Below, one piece after another: positions 54,808-64,000 of a stretch of 64,000 nucleotides of DNA. Source of the stretch: Saccharum officinarum. Lineage: Eukaryota; Streptophyta; Magnoliopsida; Poales; Poaceae. The position numbers and the translations under genes were made by a program. The stretch lies in the NCBI GenBank assembly GCA_020631735.1, contig CM036160.1, forward strand, positions 7,470,746 through 7,534,745, written 5' to 3'. The notes beneath the pieces were generated by a model. That model saw only the letters and a list, made by a program, of their open reading frames with translations. It had not been told where the DNA came from and did not search any database. Position 1 is the stretch's first letter. Every line of letters begins with the position of its first letter.

Positions 54808-57800
54808 TCACTGAGTCCCCACAGTTGATGGCAGTGCACCTTTAGCACATGCTGAAAATCAAACAAATAAGGTCATAATCAAGCTATAGATCAGCAATCA
54901 AACATGCATGAGCCAAAGGAGCAACATACTGAGACTTGAGGTTTACATAATTGTGTTTTCAACAAGGTATTCAGATTGGCTTTTTCACAAGGGTGAAAAC
55001 AAGATAATAGATCAACAACATCCTAGGTTGTATTCAATGTCTCAACTATAGATAGTTTTGAATGCTTTTTTTCCCTATGCTTATAAATATAAATGCAATG
55101 TAACTTATCTAAACCCATTTCGTATTCCTTCTGTCAAAACAGAAGTATGACTACAGTGACTATTTAGTATTTCTAAAGTACAAAGCTTGTAACCTTGTTG
55201 TGGATCAGCAGGTCAAACTTACATGAGCTAGAAGACAACATCATGCTAATTATCAAGGTTTCAAGTTTGTTTTGGGTGAGAAGTTTGGAATGCATGGGTT
55301 AAATAAGACAACAGATTAACATCCAGCTAGTTGTGATTTGTGAATTCATTTTCCATCCTGAACACATATATCGTTGTTGAAGTTTGTCTTGTTTCTCTAA
55401 ATCTAAATCAAGTGTTAATTATCTAAGCAATCTGTGTTATCTTCATGCTAAATGAGAAACATGCTAAGTTTAAAGGATTACAGGGCTATGTCTTTTGTGT
55501 GATTTTCAGATTGGCCAAACAAAGGTGCCAACAGAATAATATATTAACAACCTAGGTGTGTATATAATGTTTCAATCACTGATAGTATTCAGTGTTTTTC
55601 TTGTCTCTAAATCTAAATGCAATGTTACTTATCTAAACTCTAAATCAAAATATAATTTTACTAACATAAAAAAAAAATTTACTAGTCTAAACATTTTCTA
55701 TTTCCTTCTGCCCAAACCAGAGTACTACTAGAGTGGCTAATTTTGAAGTATAACGGTAAACACGCATAAAGCTTATAACCATGTTATGGGTCAACAATAA
55801 AATATCAACATACTAATTTTGAAGGTTTAGAACTTTAGATTGTGATTTGAGTGTCATCTTCAGATTGGGCAAGTAAGTGTTAAAACGGGACAATAAACCC
55901 ACAACCTCCTACTAAGTATGACAAAATGAAGCTGGTAGAGTTGAGAAAATTAACGCTGTTCCGAAAACTATGAAAGTAGTGTTGCCCTCGTTCCAGAAAT
56001 GAAAATGAGGCTAAACACTCATCTTCATTAATTCTGAAATCAAACCAACTGCAATATATCTTCAGTTTTTTAGTGAACTTGTCAACAATACCATCATCCA
56101 TTAATATAACACTGACAGAGTTAAGATTATCTCTGCAAATCTGAAACATGGTCTTCACATGCTGCTGGACAATATATATAGCAACTGACTAGACAGGAAA
56201 GCATAATTGATCACGGTGTCTTGCATAAACTAAACTACCAACACAATACTGAATATTGCAAAGCACAACAGGCCCTGAAATGGGCAGGCAATGTACAGCA
56301 AACACGACTTAAATTGTCCAGGTGCTATAATGCTTCAACTCACTTGTTATTATTTTGTCTCCGCTGGCAGTGGAGATTTCTGGCTAGCAAAATCTGAAAA
56401 GTAACATGCGTAGACATTAAAATTGTTACAGAATTCACCTATGTAGCTTTATGAACAATAGAGCATGCCTAATGTAAAATATTTACAAGGATTGCAAACA
56501 AAAAGGTCATAAGCCAGTGATTTGTCACTGTCTCACTTAAATACTGGCCAACATTGATATATAAAATATATTGGATCAACAGCATGTGTGATAGAAACAA
56601 AATCAACTATATTTCCAGGAAGCACATGTGACTACCATGAGCAGTGTCTAACATAATGTATATATATTCTGTAAAGTGCCTCTGTATTGGTAGATGTGAC
56701 GCTGTATTGTTAGATATTCAGTTTTCCATAGAACTAAAATGTCTACATAGCATAACATAATGTGTATATATAGAATCTGTAAAGTGCCAAATTATTATAA
56801 GTAAATAGCAAGGCATCAGTTTATTTACCAGGAATGTAAAAACTCATGTAGGGGAAGAAGACATCATAGTAGTAGTACTCAGGCTTGCTTAGTTTCCTGA
56901 ACCGCCCTGATTTCAGCTCAAACATGAGCCCTCTACCATCTTCGCCCACACCCAGTAATAGAATATCCACGCCCTCAGCGAATCCAACAACATTGATCAC
57001 TTCGTTGTATGTGACCGCAGTCCGAATAATAGGAACAAGATTGTTAAGCAAGATGACTCTATCTTGTACCCATCCCATAGATCCATTTGGATTCAGCTTT
57101 GCCGCCCACAAGTGGAGGCTTGAATCATCCTTAAGGCAGACGAACCCCAGTGAACCGTCCTCCATAGTCATTAGGATACCATTATCAGGCCGGGTGTACA
57201 TGTATGGCGAGGCAATCACAGTCAAGTACCGCTTTCCCAGATCATAATTGAGAATTCCGGCACCTGGGTTGAGCAAGAAGTAGAGCTGGTCCCCAACAAT
57301 GGCCGCGCGTTTCCTCTCGACCAAGGCATAACCATCATGTTGTATCTGCAGTTTCTGCACAGAAGCCGGCGCGCTCCATGTTGCAGTCTCAGACGAGTAC
57401 ACCCATGCACTAGCAGCCTTGTTGTATGAGGCGCTCACAAACACCACTAAGAATGGGCCGCCGTGGCAGCCACGGTGGTTGCAGCTGGCCGCCGCACAAA
57501 GAACCGCTCCTGAGTGGCCAAATGGGTGAGGGTCAGGATCGCTGAGCACCTTGTGGTCGCCGGAGATGGGGTCCCACACAGCGAGACTTTCCCTGATCGT
57601 GCCCGTGCCCTCCACCGTGTCGAGGAGGACACGGCCATGGCGGCAGTCGAGAGCCCGGCATCCGAACGCTGGCTGGAGGAAGGGGATGCGTGTTGTTGTG
57701 ATGGGGACGAAGCGGCTGGATTCGCTGTTGTCGTATCCGCTGGCGTATAAGCCAGATAGGAAGCCGAGGAGGGGAGGCGTTCGATGGAACTCGCGGTAGC

Positions 57801-57948
57801 GGTTGGGGAAGGTGGAGTCGGACAGGATACGGCGCCAGAGCTTGCAGACCAGCGAGGCGCGTACGAGGCAAGCGGGGTCGTCGGGCGGGAGATGGAGGAG
57901 GATATCAGCGATGGCGTCGTCGATCAGCTCGGGCGGCGGCGGCGCCAT
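54808..57948 (-). CDS. Second copy of intact F-box gene (array copy 7)
   Basis: Exon 1 57948-56829 and exon 2 54851-54808, same structure as 36853-39992. The only coding difference that I found is V to A in IIRT(V/A)VTYN (39061 A vs 57017 G). Whether this is a separate locus or a second haplotype of the same gene depends on the duplication question. Confidence 0.85.
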
Positions 57949-58176
57949 GGGTGGGTGCGGTTGTTATGGCTGGCGGTGCGTTGCGATGCGCGCGATGGGA
58001 ACTGGGATCGTGTGTCGTCTCTTGGTCGAGCTGGACAAACGCCTTGGCTTCGTGAAGTTTCACGGGATGGTGCGCCGGCGGCGGATTTGGGGGCGGAACA
58101 GTTGGGAGCGGCGGCGCGTTGGTGGAGCTGGAGGAGGAGCGTCGCAGATGCCAGTGGGCTCGTGTTCCTCACCTTG

Positions 58177-58188
58177 GCCCACGTGGGC
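58177..58188. promoter_or_regulatory. Second copy of the G-box palindrome
   Basis: GCCCACGTGGGC, about 230 bp upstream of the F-box start at 57948, identical to 40221-40232. Confidence 0.5.
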
Positions 58189-58302
58189 TTGGGCCTTCTT
58201 GCTCCTGCAGTCCTAGGCTCAATGGCCTTGCCATTGGAGGAGTCACTGCCCCCCCTCGTCGGCACCATGCGGTTTTAGCCGCTCCTCCTCGGTGGATAGC
58301 AT

Positions 58303-58426
58303 CGTTCGGCTGGAATTATAAGCCGGCTGAAAAATACTGTTGACTGATTTTTTGTGAGAGAAAAATATTGTTTCGGCTGAAAAAACAAGTCGAATAAGAC
58401 GGATTATAAGCCAGATGAACAGGGCC
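58303..58426. mobile_element. Second copy of the MITE at 40347-40470
   Basis: Identical ends and body. Inherited with the duplicated block and not an independent insertion. Confidence 0.75.
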
Positions 58427-58695
58427 ATAGTTATAAATTCCGGCCGGAAGGGTCGGAATACCCCGTACTAGCATGTAGACTGGTATAAAAAGGGCTGTAT
58501 CCTGTACCGGCTGTGATTCAGGTCGATTCCGGCCATCCTGGCTGTTCCGGACGAGATACGTCGTTCCGCTGATCCGGTACCAGTTGGATGGAGTCTTCGA
58601 GCTCTCACCTGAGCGGCCAGACACGCCTGCCGCAGGCACTGCTGCGTTGCTGCATTCTCGAAAGTAGGAAAAGCAAGCAGCAGTAGCTAGCTTCA

Positions 58696-58939
58696 GGCTG
58701 TGTTTAGTTGTGTAAAAAGGTGTAAAAAAAATGCTGTAGCACGTTTTGGTTTTATTTGGCAAATAGTATCCAACCGTTGACTAATTAGGTTCAAAACGTT
58801 CGTCTCGCAAAGTATAACCAAGCTGTACAATTAGTTTTTTATTTCATCTACATTTAGTACTCCATGCATATATCGCAAGTTTGATGTGACGAGAATCTTT
58901 TGTTTGCATAGTACTTTTTTTGAGGAAGTAAACACAGCC
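58696..58939. mobile_element. Second copy of the MITE at 40740-40984
   Basis: Same inverted ends and TCA flanks, one T shorter in a T run. Confidence 0.8.
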
Positions 58940-59634
58940 TCAACCTTTTTATTGGAAGGACAGAAGTTTCAGCACGTATGGGGAAGCTCGACGGCAAGGA
59001 AGTAAAAGCAGTACTTCTTATGCATATTAAAACATATATATGTATTGGAATATATTGATATAAATACATATAAATATAAATCTTTATTTATTTATTATAA
59101 CTACGGAACGGTGTGCCGATATTGTCCGGTATCGAAATGTTTCATTCCAACGAGCAAACCGGAATGATGTCCGGAACGGAATTTACAAGTTAGTAGCAGA
59201 CGCCCCTGCTTGTCTTTGTCGCCCCCCCAAAACAGTAACTTTATTAAAACTTATGTCTTTACCAGAAAGAGTGACAATCCACTCTGGAAACAAGAAAAAA
59301 AACACTTGACACTCTCTGTACCTAATCGCAAACTGTGCCAAATTATTCTGAACTCTACTCATACGAGAAAACTCAATCCTATTAGCACACAACTTGCTTC
59401 TTTCAGGCAAACAACGACAGTAGCAAATTAAATTCAGTCCGACAAGTGTCACCTACGCATAACTAGCTTGTTTATTTGGATGAATAGTGAGGTAATCAAT
59501 TCATTTTGCCTTCGAGAATATTTGATACATGATATAATTCCTCATTTCTTTGATGTTCCAGCTTCTACCGTGTGTCTGCCGGCATACTACCGCATCTAGT
59601 CTTGGTTTTTTAGTTTTAGTTCTCAGTGACCCTT

Positions 59635-61518
59635 TGAAAGGTCTGGATGGCTAGAGGGGGGTAAATAGTATTTTAAAATATTCTACAAAGACAAGCTAAA
59701 CAAGTTTATCAATATAACAAGTAGCGAGATGCGAGTTTTACTTAGTCTACGGGGTGTTTGCAAGCCACCTAACCAATTCACAATTCTAGTATATTTGCAC
59801 TCAACCGCACAAGTTAAACCGAGAAGGTAACTACAACTACAACTAGCAAGTTACACAAAGGAGCTACTCTAGCAAAGCTAACTAGCTAGCAAAGATAACT
59901 AAGAAAGTAATGCGAAGTTGAGTTAGGAGAGTTTTACCGAGGGGCGAAGTATTGAGCCAACCAATATGATCAACAATGAATACCAAGACAAACGAACACC
60001 GGGATCAATCAATCACAATATGAAAGTGATAACACGAAGATTTATCCTGAGATTTACGTGCTTGCCGGCACGCTAGTCCCCATTGTGTCCCTCTTCACCA
60101 CGTGGTTCGGTGGCTAATCGGTCACACACCGAGCCCTCAAAAGGCGCCACAAGAATCTACCAAATGGCAAAAGGTTGTAAATGACACGAGCAATTCACTA
60201 ACATTGCCTTTGGCGCTTCGCCGAGGTAGGCACAAACCCATCACAATCACCGGAGGTGGCCAAGAACAATCACCAACTCTTGCCAACGCCTCCAAGCTGC
60301 TCCAAGCCGTCTAGGTGGCGGCAACCACCAAGAGAAACAAGAATCTCGCAGCAAATCAACCACCAAGTGCCAACTAGATGCAATCTCACAATGCAAATGC
60401 ACTTGGATCACTCAATCTCACTTCGAATATGCAAAGACGCAAGAGAGATGAGTGGGAGGGGAGTTGCTTAGCTCAAAGTGCTCACAAGTATGTCAAATGT
60501 CCAAGAGATAGAACCTTGAGCCGGCCAACGAGTATTTATAGACGTACCCCTTCAAATATAGCCGTTAGAAACTTGAAACAGCCGAAGTCGCGCTGACCGG
60601 ACGCGCTGGTCAAACTGACCGGACGCGCCGATCACACAGCGACTACGCTCGCGAACCACCGACCGGACGCGCTCCACGCAACGACCGGACACGCGAAGCT
60701 CGTTCGGATGCGCTGGTCAAGCCTGAGCAGCGCACAACGAAACAGCGACCGGACGCGTTGCAGAACTGACCGGACGCCACAGTGCCAGCGTCCGGTTAGA
60801 GTCCAGTAAGCTCCCTAAACGACCGGACGCGTCCGGTCGACAGTGATCGGACGCGCCACCGCGTCCGATGAAAAACAGAAACACGCGCAGACGCTGAACA
60901 CTGACAAGACGCGTCCGGTCAAACAAAGACGGCGTCCGGTCACCTCTGTGACCTCCGTTTGTCTCTGTTTCTTTTCCGACTTCCGGCGTAGTGAAAAATA
61001 GTCATTTCAACTCTTCGAAAATGTCTGAATATTAGTTTTATTATAACTTCTGGCGTAGTGGACCCCAAACCCTCTCTACCGCTCAAACTCCACCGCCTTT
61101 GCAAATGTGTTAACACCGCCAAGTGATCTCGTCATGTGCGAGTGTGTTAGTATTTTCACAATCATTTTTCGAGGCGTTATTAGTTCTATCCAAATGCATA
61201 TGATTATGAAATGCACACCTAGAGGCACTTAGGAGTTCAATAGCCGCGTTATTCCCCTCTTTATAGTATGGCTATCTATCTTATAATGTAACCACACCTA
61301 CTGGGTGTCTTGGTTACTAAAACATAACCCTTAAGCATATACCTTTGCCTTGATCACGTAGGGTTGCGTCCAAATCCAAGTGTGGCCATCATGATCACCA
61401 TGTCCATCTTGCCACCAACCTTGGAATGTACTAATCCTTATATGCTACATCCAACTTAGGCATAGGATTAGTACTTAGGCATTGTCACTAATTACCAACA
61501 CCAAACATAGGACTTTCA
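59635..61518 (-). mobile_element. Second copy of the solo LTR
   Basis: 1884 bp, CCCTT at 59630-59634 and 61519-61523, same length and flanks as 41681-43564. It contains the CCGGACGC word cluster at about 60594-60944. Confidence 0.85.
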
Positions 61519-64000
61519 CCCTTTTATATTTGAATGCCCTCCTAAATTCTACATATTAGTTTTATTATAACTTATTTCATTTTTTTCTCAATTATTTGTT
61601 TTTGTTTTCTGCTTGTTAATTTCTTTTTTAGTCACTGGTAATTTCAGTTTTAGTTTTTTCATTGATTTGTACTATTAAGCCACTTGTGATGAGATCTATG
61701 AAATAAGACTATAATGCATGTGTTTTAAAATAGTTTGTATGTACTGGCAACTTATGTTATATATGTAGTAGCTACTTATGTATTAAGCGTGTAGCAACCT
61801 ATATATTAACCTTCCAACAAATTATATATATACTGGCAAATGTGTAGCAACTTATATATTAAGCGTGTAGCAATTTATTTGCTAATTACAGTTTTCATTA
61901 TTTTTTTGACTTTGAATTGTATGTCTTACTAAATCCTGCATATTAGTTGTCTTACCTACATTATATAAGTTGTTACAAAAGGGTAGTTATTGCACACATA
62001 AGTTGCCACAAAAAGAATTTGTCTCCCAGTTTCAATTTTCAGTAAAGTTTTTTTTTCAGTTTTTTTAGTTTCAGTTTTCAGTCTTGTTTTTTTAGTTTCA
62101 CTTCTCAGTCCCCCTTTTTAGGTTTGAATGCACTACGAAATCCTACATATTAGTTATATAATAGTTTATTTAATTTTTTCTCAATTATTTGTTTTGCTTT
62201 CTGATTGTTAATTTCTTTTTTAGTCACTGATAATTTCAGTTTTAGTTTTTTTCACTGATTTGTACTATTGAGCCACTTGTGATGAGATCTATGAAATAAG
62301 ACTATGATGCATGTGTTCCAAAATAGTTTGTATGTACTGGCAACTTATGTTATATATGTAGTAGCTATTTATATATTAAGCTTGTAGCAACCTATATATT
62401 AACCTTCCAACAAATTATATATACTAGCAAACGTGTAGCAACTTATATATTAAGCATGTAGTAACTTATTTGCCAATTTCAATTTTCATTATTTATTGTC
62501 ACTTTCAATTCTAGTTTATTGTAATTTCATTTTTAGTTTTCTTTGGATTTTTTTCATTGTGTCTACTTTAGTTTTCATCGTCTATTCGTCCATTTCATTC
62601 TTTTTTGTCAAATTAAGTTTTGTCCTGGTAATTTTACTTTCAATATTTTTTATTTTATTCCTTATTAATTTTAGTTTTTTTATTTTGTCTTGTTTAGTTT
62701 TTATTTTCTATTTTTTTTAATTTCAGTTCTATTTTTGTTTGTCAATTTCAGTTGTATTTTTTTTGTTAATTTTAATTTCATTTTGCAGCGAGTCATGTTT
62801 ATTGGACTTTGTAATAACTGCCTACTAGTTGGCAGCAAGTCATTTTTTCTTGCTTTTTGTAATGTGTTATATATAACTTGTCCCCTTAGTCGGTATCATA
62901 TGCAATGCTTGTTTTAATAATTTGCCCCTCCAGGTTGCAGCTTGTCTTGTTTTAGCCCGCTACTCTCTTTAGGGGTTAGTACCAACATTATATAACAATT
63001 TTATTATATTCCTATGATAACCATCGATGTGCATACTTGGTAATAACTTCAGTATTTTTCAGTAGCAACTTTAGTATTAGATGACAGTAACTCCTAGCAT
63101 ATTTTTACATATAAATTACTACTAAAATAAAATTCATCGAAACATATGTAAGTGGGGTTTAGTTTTGTTCGCCTCGTCACGTGGAACACACCGGTGCAGA
63201 TGGAATTGAAAACAGATACAACATTCAAAAGTTATAGCAATTCAAAGGAAAATATTTTGCTTTTTTTGTTTTTGTCAGCCTAACGTCAGCATGGCAGGCT
63301 GGTCGGAATTTTGCAGCCAAACTAAAGTTGCGCGGGGGCTGGGATAACACTGTTGTCTGAGAGTTGCGCACGTGGGCTAGGGTCATGCGCTATCGTCCGA
63401 GCGCGACCGGTCGCGGCTTATCCGCGTCCATAGACCATGAGATGGAAAGAACTAAAACGGATCACATAATGTCTCTCATATGTTAATCTACTTTTTTAGG
63501 TCGGATTTAAATAGAAGCGGATAATATGTGGATGTGAATATGGATTTTTTTTAGATGCCAAAAATGGTATGAAGATGGAGCGAAATCGGGTTGGATACAA
63601 ATTTAAATAGCTGAGTATATGTGCATACATAGAGAATTGTATGCTTATCAAGAATTAATTTAGAGCCATTAGCAACAGTTAACACGTAGCATGGTATCCA
63701 TACTCACAAATGGTAAGTTATTAACCAATAAATAATAACGGCTACAAGTTCTCAATTCGAAACCTAGAATATATAGAAAACAATCACGTCATAAAATTAG
63801 AGTTGTTAACTAACAATCTTTTTTAAACCTTGAATTCCGTTGGTACGGTGTCCAGTTTTTTTTCTTGTCTAGAGAGAAATTGTAGGATATCTTATTTTAA
63901 ACATTGGATAATCTGTATAGAACCTGCAGATGCTATATCCGTCGAATTTTGCTCATTCCATATCCTATCTCGCGACAACACAGAATCGGATTCGGATTAT
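61519..64000. other. Second copy of the AT-rich intergenic DNA
   Basis: Matches 43565-46043, including the 590-bp tandem segments (from about 61560 and 62150). No gene is seen. Confidence 0.5.

Larger units (their letters stand above)
47423..64000 (+). repeat. Near-identical second copy of 29467-46043 (16.6 kb, direct)
   Basis: The whole right part of the window repeats the left part in the same order and orientation with an offset of 17954-17960 bases. Differences that I saw are mostly homopolymer lengths (for example 34.7 kb C runs, 41.27 kb C run, 44.76 kb T run) plus a few substitutions (39061 A vs 57017 G; 44449 T vs 62404 C; 44625 A vs 62580 G; 44645 A vs 62600 C). The copy starts inside the copia 3' LTR and is still matching at the window end. 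See findings for artefact versus real duplication. Confidence 0.97.

Noticed and set aside
1..64000. A previously undescribed multi-gene system such as a biosynthetic or defence cluster
   Set aside because: The genes outside transposons are one F-box family and one zinc-finger relic. I see no set of co-arranged enzymes, receptors or toxins that would support such a claim.

Overview
This window is nuclear DNA from a grass (Poaceae; a panicoid such as sugarcane, Miscanthus or sorghum is my guess, not proven). The reasons are spliced genes, many grass-type MITEs, Ty1/copia and solo-LTR elements with the plant initiator-Met-tRNA primer site, and a lineage-type expansion of F-box genes. A run of exactly 100 N (47323-47422) marks a scaffold join.

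The backbone is a tandem array of F-box genes, all on the minus strand: a frameshifted copy (1194-4688), a 3'-terminal fragment (8772-10190), a copy with one frameshift (12062-14410), an intact gene (17556-20447), a copy with one frameshift (22050-24657), a decayed copy (31447-34458) and a second intact gene (36853-39992). I propose that every member is split. A long exon 1 encodes the F-box and the C-terminal domain and stops at a conserved phase-1 splice donor (P-G/GT). After an intron of about 1.1-2.2 kb a tiny exon adds about 12-17 residues. The introns carry diverged repeats of about 270 bp and were targets for transposons. The proteins would be substrate receptors of SCF ubiquitin ligases. 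Their substrates cannot be told from sequence. A two-finger C2H2 repressor-type gene with an in-frame stop and a frameshift (6716-7887) sits between array members.

Mobile DNA is abundant and several insertions can be bounded to the base. They are a TIR element carrying a fragment of an Lsi2/ArsB-type transporter (2396-3322); a PIF/Harbinger-type MITE with TAA duplications (9414-9868); a Mutator-like element with a 9-bp duplication (15141-16122); a miniature LTR retrotransposon (TRIM) inside the intron of the intact gene at 17.6-20.4 kb, with AGCAA duplications and an empty site in the paralogues (18088-18771); a very young copia element with CACAC duplications but a damaged RNase H end (24721-29645); and a 1.88-kb solo LTR with CCCTT duplications (41681-43564).

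From 47423 to the window end the sequence repeats 29467-46043 almost base for base (16.6 kb). Most differences I found are homopolymer-length changes, with a few substitutions. Together with the 100-N gap and the break inside an LTR, this looks more like two overlapping contigs or haplotigs placed end to end than a real duplication, although a real one is not excluded. I found no rRNA, tRNA gene or CRISPR, and no previously undescribed enzyme system. The most informative signals are the unusual gene structure of the F-box array, the transposon history, and the probable assembly duplication.
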